DNA from: CAZTLI01 sp964614375
GTDB lineage: Bacteria; Chloroflexota; Anaerolineae; Aggregatilineales; Phototrophicaceae
NCBI GenBank assembly: GCA_964614375.1
Contig: CAZTLI010000407.1
Coordinates: forward strand, 1-5,083
DNA: 5,083 nt
Direction of reading: 5' to 3'
Shown here: positions 1-4,811 of the stretch, piece after piece
Layout of the letters: each line of letters opens with the position of its first letter
How positions within the stretch are numbered: position 1 is the first letter of the stretch
Notes under the pieces: model-generated
What the model was told of the DNA's origin: nothing
Database searches by the model: none
The model's input: only the letters and a program-made list of their open reading frames with translations
Made by a program: the position numbers and the translations under genes

Positions 1-168
1 ATGCAAAACCTGTCGCATATCGTGGACGCGATAGATGTCGTTTTGCACCATCGTCATCAAGCGAGCAGTTTCGGCAATCACCGCCTCGACCAGGGTCACA
101 TCCAACACATCCGTGTATGTCGCAACAACAATCGGCTCATCCGTGATACGCATGACTGTTATGGGCAT
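1..168 (-). CDS. Hypothetical protein, N-terminal part (runs off left edge)
   Basis: The minus strand is open from an ATG at 168-166 to the window edge, giving 56 codons that start MPITVMRITDEPIVV and end ...RVHDMRQVLH. An unusually strong Shine-Dalgarno, AGGGGGG (180-174), lies 5 bases before the ATG, and a promoter candidate lies just upstream of it. The peptide alternates beta-like segments (ITVMRI, PIVVATYT) with a helix-like stretch (LVEAVIAETARLM). This resembles the start of small STAS/SEC14-like proteins common in Chloroflexota, but that family call is only an inference from overall look, and no catalytic motif is visible. The plus-strand reading frame over the same bases lacks a ribosome binding site and is treated as its shadow. 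That the gene is real is fairly sure; its function is unknown. Confidence 0.7.
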   Translation of the reverse strand, partial: MPITVMRITDEPIVVATYTDVLDVTLVEAVIAETARLMTMVQNDIYRVHDMRQVLH

Positions 169-197
169 CTTGTCCCCCCTTAACTTAGACCGCGAAT

Positions 198-226
198 ATG
201 ATAACCCAGTCTGTACAAATGCACAA
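198..226 (-). promoter_or_regulatory. Candidate sigma70-type promoter for the minus-strand gene
   Basis: Read on the minus strand, a -35-like TTGTGC (226-221) and a -10-like TATCAT (203-198) are separated by 17 bases. The expected transcription start near 191 would give a short leader of about 22 bases that contains the AGGGGGG ribosome binding site. The -10 matches consensus in five of six positions, while the -35 is weak. This is pattern matching only. Confidence 0.4.
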
Positions 227-255
227 ATGAGCCTATTAAATTAATGTTAAGTGGC

Positions 256-285
256 TTGCTTATAGGCTGCTGCCCGGTGTATAAT
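256..285 (+). promoter_or_regulatory. Candidate sigma70-type promoter facing the GNAT side
   Basis: A perfect TATAAT at 280-285 follows a -35-like TTGCTT at 256-261 with an 18-base spacer. A transcript would begin near 292 and read first through the short frames at 330-511 and then into the GNAT gene about 300 bases further on. The -10 is good; the -35 matches consensus in only half its positions. Confidence 0.45.
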
Positions 286-329
286 GGAGTCCATTGGTTA
301 AGCAGGGCGCGCTGCGCCAGAAGGTGTTT

Positions 330-511
330 ATGAGTCGTGTAATTTTGAGGGGTACTATATCTGTGTTATCGTGCCAGAAGCGCATCGGGTCACCCGCTAT
401 CCACCGGCGCATGTTTACATTTCACGTCAAACCACTGGAACGCCTGAACCAATCCCCGCGCCATTTTACCTGACGCACCTCCTCTATCCCCAATTCACTG
501 ACAGTCGTTGA
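330..511 (+). pseudogene. Possible small gene, frameshifted
   Basis: An ATG at 330 has a plausible ribosome binding site, AGAAGG (319-324), and lies downstream of the TATAAT promoter candidate. Its own frame gives a 47-residue peptide ending at 473. A second frame, open from 302 to the TGA at 509-511, reads more like protein (YYICVIVPEAHRVTRYPPAH and onward, rich in Pro, Tyr and His) but has no ATG. A one-base change in the GGGG run at 349-352 would join the ATG and ribosome binding site to that second frame and give a protein of about 60 residues. This could be a decayed gene, a sequencing error in a homopolymer, or chance openness. No family is recognised. Confidence 0.22.
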
Positions 512-582
512 CCTAATCACATACCCAACGATTTCACTGAAGCTGTTCGTCAGTTGAGTCTGTATTCCATTGTCATATTCCC

Positions 583-590
583 GGAGGAGG
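583..590 (+). promoter_or_regulatory. Ribosome binding site that fixes the GNAT start
   Basis: GGAGGAGG is a near-perfect Shine-Dalgarno sequence 8 bases before the ATG at 599. It rules out the longer in-frame start at 554, which would place this sequence inside the coding region. Confidence 0.75.
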
Positions 591-598
591 AACGCATC

Positions 599-1252
599 AT
601 GATAACCCAAACCCCAACAATTGAGGTACACAACGCTCGCATCGCCCACAGTGCCGAAATGGCGGCGCTCATTCGGACGGCCTATGGCGCGCCCCCCAAC
701 AGCGATTCGATGCAGCCGATGCACATCGCCCATCACATCCGCCAATTCCCGAAAGGGCAATTTGTCGCGCTGGACGATGGGCGTGTCGTCGGTCTGGCGC
801 TGACGATGTTGACTCATCTCAACCCCGACCATGACCCCCTGCCCTGGATGAAAATGATCGGCGGATACGCTGTCAACAATCATAACCCTGATGGCGCATG
901 GTTATACGGGATTGATTTCGCTGTCCATCCCGACTATCGCCAGCAAGGTATCGGCAGCAAGCTGTACAAAGCGCGCTTTGAACTGGTGCGTCATCTGGAC
1001 TTGCGGGGCTTTTACGCGGGCGGGATGCTGATGGGTTATCATCACTATCACACGTACATGACACCGCGTGAATATGGCGAGAAAGTCATACGCGGCGACA
1101 TCAAAGACCCCACCGTCACCATGCAGATGAATCGCGGTTTTCGGGCGTGCAGCGTCATTCCGCGCTACACCACCGATCCCGCACCCTATAACAGCGCCAT
1201 GCTCATCGTCTGGGACAATCCCGATTACGATGAACTCGCCGTCGCCGTCTAG
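599..1252 (+). CDS. GNAT family N-acetyltransferase (YhcX N-domain type)
   Basis: This 217-residue protein is a GNAT-fold acyl-CoA-dependent N-acetyltransferase. Motif A, the acetyl-CoA pyrophosphate loop, is at residues 104-123 (GIDFAVHPDYRQQGIGSKLY, with the Q-x-x-G-x-G/A type turn at QQGIG). It is followed by LRGFYAGGMLMGYHHY (135-150), a YMTPREYGEKVIRGDI segment, a second conserved block around FRACSVIPRY (181-190), and a closing strand with W-x-NPDY (205-210). This order matches the N-terminal acetyltransferase domain of the bifunctional GNAT/carbon-nitrogen hydrolase proteins typified by B. subtilis YhcX. Here the protein ends after the GNAT domain and no hydrolase gene follows. The start at 599 is chosen because GGAGGAGG (583-590) sits 8 bases before it; an in-frame ATG at 554 has no such site. 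The substrate is unknown. The downstream flank is the palindromic intergenic element. Confidence 0.88.
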   Translation: MITQTPTIEVHNARIAHSAEMAALIRTAYGAPPNSDSMQPMHIAHHIRQFPKGQFVALDDGRVVGLALTMLTHLNPDHDPLPWMKMIGGYAVNNHNPDGAWLYGIDFAVHPDYRQQGIGSKLYKARFELVRHLDLRGFYAGGMLMGYHHYHTYMTPREYGEKVIRGDIKDPTVTMQMNRGFRACSVIPRYTTDPAPYNSAMLIVWDNPDYDELAVAV

Positions 1253-1279
1253 CCTTTCAAAGCAAAGTATCAACCCGGC

Positions 1280-1431
1280 GTAAAAGGGTCAAAAGGGATT
1301 CGGAGTGTATGAAAGAATCGCTGCGACCGCTGTGCACGCTCTCGAAAATAGTGTCCGGGCACAAGCCGCGATGAGACCTCAGAGCGTGGGGCATATTGCT
1401 TCATACCCTTTGTGGCCTCCGCGCCCTTTAC
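1280..1431. repeat. Imperfect palindromic intergenic element (MITE-like or structured RNA)
   Basis: Four pairs of inverted segments are nested in the correct order over about 150 bases. They are GTAAAAGGG (1280-1288) with CCCTTTAC (1424-1431), AAAGGG (1292-1297) with CCCTTT (1406-1411), GTATGAA (1307-1313) with TTCATAC (1400-1406), and CACGCTCT (1335-1342) with AGAGCGTG (1381-1388). The central loop is 38 bases. The sequence lies wholly between genes. The minus strand is open through it (1485-1270, 71 codons), but that frame has no recognisable domain or ribosome binding site. It could be a miniature inverted-repeat element, an interspersed palindromic repeat, or a transcribed structured RNA. 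No target-site duplication was found with confidence. Confidence 0.45.
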
Positions 1432-1451
1432 GGTTCGTCGTTTTTTAATAC

Positions 1452-1480
1452 TTGAAGCCGCTGCAATTGCGTCACATAAT
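1452..1480 (+). promoter_or_regulatory. Candidate promoter of the guanylyltransferase gene
   Basis: A -35-like TTGAAG (1452-1457) and a -10-like CATAAT (1475-1480) are separated by an ideal 17 bases. Transcription would begin near 1487 and give a leader of about 35 bases containing GAAGG (1509-1513), 8 bases before the ATG at 1522. The surrounding sequence is AT-rich compared with the flanking genes, as expected for a promoter. Confidence 0.5.
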
Positions 1481-1521
1481 GGCATATTTGAGATTATTTA
1501 CATCCCACGAAGGCTTTACGT

Positions 1522-2762
1522 ATGTACGCACTGTTGTTTGCGGGCGGAGTCGGGCAGCGGCTCTGGCCTATCTCACGCAAGAATACACCCAAGCAATTTT
1601 CGCCCATCATCGGCGATAAATCGTCATTTCAGCTTGCCGTTGATCGGTTGACGAGCATGATTGCGCCCGACGATATTTTTATTTCGACCAACATGCGCTA
1701 TGCCAATCTGTTACAGGAACAGGCAGCGGCGATTCCAGAATCCAATTTCATCCTCGAACCCACCCGCCGCGATTTAGCCGCAGCGGTGGCGCTGGCCTTT
1801 TTCACGCTGTACGACAAAGGCTTGCGCGGCAGTATCGTCTTTCAATGGTCGGATAATTACATCCAGAATACAGACGGTCTGCTGACGGCGATTGAAGGCG
1901 CGCGCCACCTGATTGAGGCCAATCCCAATCACATCGTTTTTCTTGGCGAGACGCCGCGCTTCCCCAATGAAAATCTCGGTTGGGTCGAACATGGCGAACA
2001 AGAAGGGATCACCAATGGGATGCCCTACTATGGCTTCAAATCATGGCACTATCGCCCCACAATTGAAGATTGTGTCGAAATGTTTGAGTCGGGGCAATAT
2101 GTCTGGAATTCGGGCTATTTCGTCAGCGACATCGAATTTGTGGTCAAGCAGTTCCGCCGCAGCGCGCCCGAAGNNNNNNNNNNNNNNNNNNNNNNNNNNN
2201 NNNNNNNNNNNNNNNNNNNNNNNNNNNNNNNNNNNNNNNNNNNNNNNNNNNNNNNNNNNNNNNNNNNNNNNNNTTCGTCAGCGACATCGAATTTGTGGTC
2301 AAGCAGTTCCGCCGCAGCGCGCCCGAAGTGACGACCATCATCGAGGACATCATCCGCTATCGGGATACCGACCAGTGGGACACAAAATTGCAGGCGCTCT
2401 ATCCGACAATTCCGGCTATGCACTTTGACACGGCGTTTCTGGAACGGCTGGTCCCCGGACAGGCGATTCTATTAAAATCTGACCTCAAATGGGCAGACCC
2501 CGGCAGCCTCTACGCACTCAAAGAGGCGCTGCAAACCTCCAAAGCCGCCAATGTCACCATAGGTAAGGTCGTCGATATTGATACGCAGGACAGCCTGATA
2601 TTCAACGAAGAAGACCATAAAGTCGTGTCGGTCATGGGGATGCGCGGAGTCGTCATTATCAACACCCATGATGCCGTTCTGGTGATAGATAAACATGCCG
2701 TGCGTTATATCGCCTCATTGCTGAATCAACTGGAACAGGACGGCTATTCCAACATTTTGTGA
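1522..2762 (+). CDS. manC: Mannose-1-phosphate guanylyltransferase (split by assembly gap)
   Basis: The enzyme transfers GMP from GTP to mannose-1-phosphate to make GDP-mannose, the cytoplasmic donor for mannose- and fucose-containing glycans. The nucleotidyltransferase signature is at residues 5-26 (LFAGGVGQRLWPISR then PKQF). It is followed by EPTRRDLAAA (79-88, the EPxxRNTA region), SDN (110-112, in the place of the usual DH), NLGWVEHGE (151-159) and YVWNSGYF (193-200). The reading is interrupted by 100 Ns (2174-2273) with the same 55 bases on both sides. Removing the Ns and one copy (155 bases) restores one continuous frame of 361 residues, the normal length for the short, single-domain form without a fused isomerase. 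Because 155 is not a multiple of three, the two sides appear in different frames as printed. The start at 1522 has GAAGG 8 bases upstream. The gene is monocistronic as far as can be seen. Confidence 0.88.
2119..2328 (+). repeat. Identical 55-bp copies flanking the gap (contig-end overlap)
   Basis: Bases 2119-2173 and 2274-2328 are identical over 55 positions, both starting TTCGTCAGCGACATCG and both ending GCGCGCCCGAAG, one directly before and one directly after the Ns. Both encode the same protein segment, which occurs once in the enzyme family. This is best explained as two neighbouring contigs sharing a k-mer-length end that were joined with Ns instead of being merged. A biological tandem duplication is unlikely. 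Confidence 0.93.
2174..2273. other. Assembly gap of exactly 100 Ns
   Basis: One hundred consecutive Ns, a conventional scaffolding placeholder of arbitrary size, lie inside the guanylyltransferase gene. The real missing length is inferred to be below zero, because the flanking sequences overlap by 55 identical bases. Confidence 0.97.
2274..2762 (+). CDS. C-terminal part of the guanylyltransferase as read after the gap
   Basis: This is the piece of the same gene lying downstream of the Ns; it has no start of its own. In frame it begins inside the duplicated 55 bases (VSDIEFVVKQFRRSAPE) and continues with VTTIIEDIIRYRD. It carries the family's sugar-binding segment LKWADPGSLYALKEAL (269-284 of the rejoined protein, equivalent to the usual W-S-D-x-G-S-W block), then strands leading to GVVIINTHDAVLVIDKHAV (324-342) and a C-terminal helix. 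An apparent GTG at 2292 or 2328 would be only an internal codon. Gene callers are likely to report it as a separate truncated protein, which would be wrong. Confidence 0.75.
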   Translation, partial: FVSDIEFVVKQFRRSAPEVTTIIEDIIRYRDTDQWDTKLQALYPTIPAMHFDTAFLERLVPGQAILLKSDLKWADPGSLYALKEALQTSKAANVTIGKVVDIDTQDSLIFNEEDHKVVSVMGMRGVVIINTHDAVLVIDKHAVRYIASLLNQLEQDGYSNIL

Positions 2763-2769
2763 GTGACTG

Positions 2770-2825
2770 GCGACGTTCAGACGTTCGCGCAGGTATCTGT
2801 TTAAAGCTATACTGAATAGCAGATA
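2770..2825 (+). promoter_or_regulatory. Clustered inverted repeats upstream of the methyltransferase relic
   Basis: Three small symmetries lie in the gap between the guanylyltransferase stop and the methyltransferase start. The first is a GCGA-CG hairpin with one bulge (2770-2788), built on a tandem GACGTTC (2772-2778 and 2780-2786). The second is TATCTG (2794-2799) paired with CAGATA (2820-2825), and the third, nested inside it, is CTAT (2807-2810) with ATAG (2816-2819). A -10-like TATACT (2808-2813) sits in the nested palindrome, although its -35 is poor. It could be an operator or promoter for the methyltransferase, or a weak terminator without a T-run for the upstream gene. Confidence 0.28.
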
Positions 2826-2851
2826 GGCTGGTTATATGTGTTGGGTTTTGT

Positions 2852-3215
2852 ATGACTGATTCCATCCAAATCATACTCGGAGACTGTGCAGACAAACTAT
2901 GTGAAGTGGAAAGCAGCAGTGTTGACCTCATCTTCACATCGCCACCTTATGCTGACCAGCGCAAAAATACCTATGGTGGCATTCACCCCGATGCTTATGT
3001 CGCGTGGTTTTTGCCGTCAACTACCCGAATGGTTCATCAAACTCTTCACGCAAACCGATGATACGGTGCTCGATCCCTTTATGGGAATCGGTACCACGAT
3101 TTTTGTCGCCCATGAGATGGGACGCAAGGCCATCGGAATCGAAATCATGCCCGAATATTATGAGAAGGTATTGGCAGAAAGCGCGATGCTGCAAAAGAGA
3201 TTGTTCTATTCATGA
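2852..3215 (+). pseudogene. DNA methyltransferase relic (internal deletion with frameshift)
   Basis: The first frame (from ATG 2852) encodes MTDSIQIILGDCADKL and then the catalytic motif IV, TSPPY (residues 29-33; 2936-2950), followed by ADQRKNTYGGIHPDAYVAWF. The second frame encodes LPEWFIKLFTQ, the AdoMet-binding motif I DPFMGIGTT (3072-3098) and GIEIMPEYYEKV, ending at the TGA 3213-3215. In intact relatives with this beta-type order (IV before I), the blocks WFLP and LPEWFIKLF are separated by well over a hundred residues that include the target-recognition region. Here they abut at 3011-3023 and are one frame apart, so the central region is gone. Only about 120 of roughly 300 residues remain. 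SPPY is most typical of N4-cytosine enzymes, but N6-adenine is possible. No partner endonuclease is visible. The relic is probably inactive, unless the junction is an assembly error. Confidence 0.85.
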
Positions 3216-3239
3216 ATTTTGAACTAACGGATACACCTC

Positions 3240-4139
3240 ATGATTGACGATTATTGTGCGTCATCTGCCCGCGCGGTGAAAGAACCGCTGTATGGCACGA
3301 CCAGCCACAAAACGGTCTGGTTTTTGCTGGAATATCCCGGTGCGTGGGGCGCGAAAGCCGTCCCCGAAAGCCCGATTCCGCAAGCGGTGCAAGATAAACT
3401 GTTCGCAGACGACTTGTGGAATGTATTGCTGATTAAACAGGAACGCCGCGCCGACGACCATGCGCCTGCATTTTATATCGCCGTAGTCGAGGAACAGAAT
3501 CCCGCGCTCTATCGCTTTGACTTGCAGGATTATAGCGACATCCTCAAGCGCGATTTGCGCGCGATTATCGCCGGGAATGCCGCTGCGCCTGTTGATGAGA
3601 AGCTGTTTTTAGTCTGCACCAATGGCAAACGTGACCGCTGTTGTGCCCAATTTGGCATGGCGATGTATCGCGCGCTATCCGCACTATCGGACGAAACCGT
3701 CTGGCAGTGCAGCCATGTCGGTGGGCATCGCTTTGCCGCCAATGTGCTGTGTATGCCACATGGCATCGGTTATGGCTTCCTCGTGCCCGATGATGCCGAG
3801 GCGGTTATCCACCGTTATCATGACCAGCGCCTGCTGCTGAATCGCTATCGTGGGCGCGCCTGCTATAGCAAACCTGTGCAAGCGGCGCATCATTTCGCGC
3901 TGGAAGCGCTGCAATCCGACGCCATCGACGCCTTGACGCTGGTTGATACTGTGCAGGCTGACTCAATCTGGACAGTGACATTCGCAGCATTAAATGGACA
4001 AACCGCTACAGTGCGTTTAGCAGTGGAGGACTCGCCCTTCACCGTGCTGGCAAGCTGTGGCGATGAAACTGCCAAATCCGTCCCCTATTATCGCCTACTG
4101 ACTGCCGAAACCGTTTCGTCTGATGACCGTGTGATATGA
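3240..4139 (+). CDS. Sucrase/ferredoxin-like [2Fe-2S] protein
   Basis: This 299-residue cytoplasmic protein belongs to the sucrase/ferredoxin-like (Suc_Fer-like) family of thioredoxin-fold [2Fe-2S] proteins. The N-terminal block is CASSARAVKEPLYGTTS (6-22) plus WFLLEYPGAWGAKA (27-40), matching the family's C...PLxGTA...ExPGxWG. The core is LVCTNGKRDRCCAQFG (124-139) followed by VWQCSHVGGHRFAANVL (154-170). The spacing C126-x8-C135 and H159-x3-H163 is the same as the two-Cys, two-His cluster ligands established for the yeast relatives Apd1 and Aim32, so a [2Fe-2S] cluster is expected. The redox partner and role are unknown; despite the family name, sucrase activity should not be assumed. The start lies 24 bases after the methyltransferase relic and lacks a clear Shine-Dalgarno. 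The stop is 7 bases from the next gene, suggesting co-expression with it. Confidence 0.87.
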   Translation: MIDDYCASSARAVKEPLYGTTSHKTVWFLLEYPGAWGAKAVPESPIPQAVQDKLFADDLWNVLLIKQERRADDHAPAFYIAVVEEQNPALYRFDLQDYSDILKRDLRAIIAGNAAAPVDEKLFLVCTNGKRDRCCAQFGMAMYRALSALSDETVWQCSHVGGHRFAANVLCMPHGIGYGFLVPDDAEAVIHRYHDQRLLLNRYRGRACYSKPVQAAHHFALEALQSDAIDALTLVDTVQADSIWTVTFAALNGQTATVRLAVEDSPFTVLASCGDETAKSVPYYRLLTAETVSSDDRVI

Positions 4140-4141
4140 GG
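4137..4141 (+). promoter_or_regulatory. Ribosome binding site overlapping the upstream stop codon
   Basis: TGAGG includes the TGA stop (4137-4139) of the ferredoxin-like gene and lies 5 bases before the ATG at 4147. This layout is typical of translational coupling within an operon. Confidence 0.55.
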
Positions 4142-4146
4142 CACTC

Positions 4147-4743
4147 ATGTTCACCCGCAGCGACCCCGTTCCCGACCATAGTAACCGGCTGGCGGTTGCG
4201 CTGAGTCTGCTCCTGCATCCCTATATCGTCTATATTATGCCTGCGGTGATTATGCTGGGCACAGATGGCCTCGCGTGGAGTCTACTGGTCGTGGTGTGTG
4301 TCGTGCTGCCGATTGCGATCACGGTCCTGTGGCAGAAGCGCCGCGACCAGCATGTTTACCAGCGGCACAGCCGCACCGCGCTCTATATTGTGGGCTGGGC
4401 GGGTGTGTTGGCCTGTTTGCTGGCGTCGATTGGGTTGAATGCCCCGCGTCCGTTCATCGCCGCCGTCGCCAGTATTGCGCTGTGGGGGCCGCTGCAATTC
4501 ATCGTCAACACCTTTGTGACCAAAGCCTCTGTTCATGCTGCGCTGGTGGCGATTGCCATCACCGGGCTATTCTTGCTCGGCCTGATTACGACGTGGGCGG
4601 GCGTCGTTCTCGCAGTGGGCGTCATCATTGCGGCGGGATGGGCACGGATGGTCACCCGCAATCACACCCTCATACAGGTCACGCTCGGTACACTGCTCGG
4701 CGCGCTGGCAACCCTCATCGTCTTCGCGGTCATGTTTGGCTAG
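4147..4743 (+). CDS. PAP2-like integral membrane protein
   Basis: This 198-residue protein is almost entirely hydrophobic, with about six membrane segments (roughly 14-36, 42-61, 79-96, 103-121, 131-148, 150-164 and 176-197; the 131-164 stretch may be one or two). Its motifs resemble type 2 phosphatidic acid phosphatases in degenerate form. TKASVH (125-130) stands where PSGH is expected, and ARMVTRNHTLIQ (166-177) has the spacing of SRxxxxxHxxxD, keeping R167 and H173 but with Q177 in place of the Asp. The first K-x6-RP motif is not evident. The fold assignment is likely; phosphatase activity is doubtful because the catalytic-triad Asp is missing. TGAGG (4137-4141) overlaps the stop of the ferredoxin-like gene and serves as ribosome binding site, so the two genes are probably translationally coupled. 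Confidence 0.68.
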   Translation: MFTRSDPVPDHSNRLAVALSLLLHPYIVYIMPAVIMLGTDGLAWSLLVVVCVVLPIAITVLWQKRRDQHVYQRHSRTALYIVGWAGVLACLLASIGLNAPRPFIAAVASIALWGPLQFIVNTFVTKASVHAALVAIAITGLFLLGLITTWAGVVLAVGVIIAAGWARMVTRNHTLIQVTLGTLLGALATLIVFAVMFG

Positions 4744-4745
4744 CA

Positions 4746-4792
4746 AGGGTGAGTAAATCACGCACTGCGACTGTATATTAGGGTTAAATCAC
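4746..4792 (+). promoter_or_regulatory. Direct repeats around a candidate promoter
   Basis: AGGGT-GAG-TAAATCAC (4746-4761) and AGGGT-TAAATCAC (4780-4792) are near-identical direct repeats that differ by a three-base insertion. Between them is a -10-like TATATT (4774-4779) with no good -35 at the expected distance. Their position before the signal-peptide gene suggests an activator or repressor site, possibly compensating for the weak -35. The 8-base cores are 31 bases apart, close to three helical turns, which would put both on the same DNA face. Confidence 0.3.
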
Positions 4793-4811
4793 CTACATGA
4801 GGTCACATCGT

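Larger units (their letters stand above)
169..598. other. Divergent intergenic region between the minus-strand gene and the GNAT gene
   Basis: This 430-base stretch separates two divergently read genes. It holds promoter candidates facing both ways (198-226 minus, 256-285 plus), a tandem direct repeat ACAAATG (215-221 and 223-229) between them, and a small GC-rich hairpin GGCGC-GCT-GCGCC (306-318). It also contains two overlapping short open frames (330-473 and 302-511), described separately. Nothing recognisable was seen from 512 to 582. A TTGACC (508-513) resembles a -35 box, but no acceptable -10 lies at the right distance, so no promoter for the GNAT gene is claimed. Confidence 0.6.

Noticed and set aside
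1..183. Plus-strand 60-codon frame at the left edge
   Set aside because: It is antisense to the minus-strand gene, which has a strong ribosome binding site and a more protein-like translation.
422..883. Minus-strand frame of 153 codons opposite the start of the GNAT gene
   Set aside because: Most of it lies antisense to a well-supported gene, and it has no ribosome binding site or recognisable domain. Its last 40 or so codons lie outside the GNAT gene and read fairly well, but there is no start for them alone.
1430..1446. Small hairpin with a TTCG loop followed by a T-run, as a rho-independent terminator
   Set aside because: The stem is only about four pairs including a G-T pair, too weak to call a terminator, and the T-run lies at the upstream edge of a promoter candidate.
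1270..1485. Minus-strand frame of 71 codons through the palindromic element
   Set aside because: No Shine-Dalgarno, no recognised domain, and it crosses the nested inverted repeats and the promoter candidate of the next gene. It would deserve another look if the element proves to be multi-copy with this frame conserved.
2119..2328. The 55-bp duplication as a biological tandem repeat
   Set aside because: The copies are exactly identical, abut the Ns on both sides, break the frame if kept, and encode a segment found once in the enzyme family. An assembly artefact is far more likely.
3240..4139. Sucrose-hydrolysing enzyme, as the family name might suggest
   Set aside because: The visible motifs are those of a [2Fe-2S] thioredoxin-fold protein; there is no glycoside hydrolase motif.
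4275..4781. Long second plus-strand frame of 168 codons overlapping the PAP2-like gene
   Set aside because: It is rich in Cys, Arg and His, as expected for an out-of-frame reading of GC-rich membrane-protein codons, and has no ribosome binding site. The in-frame hydrophobic protein explains the region better.
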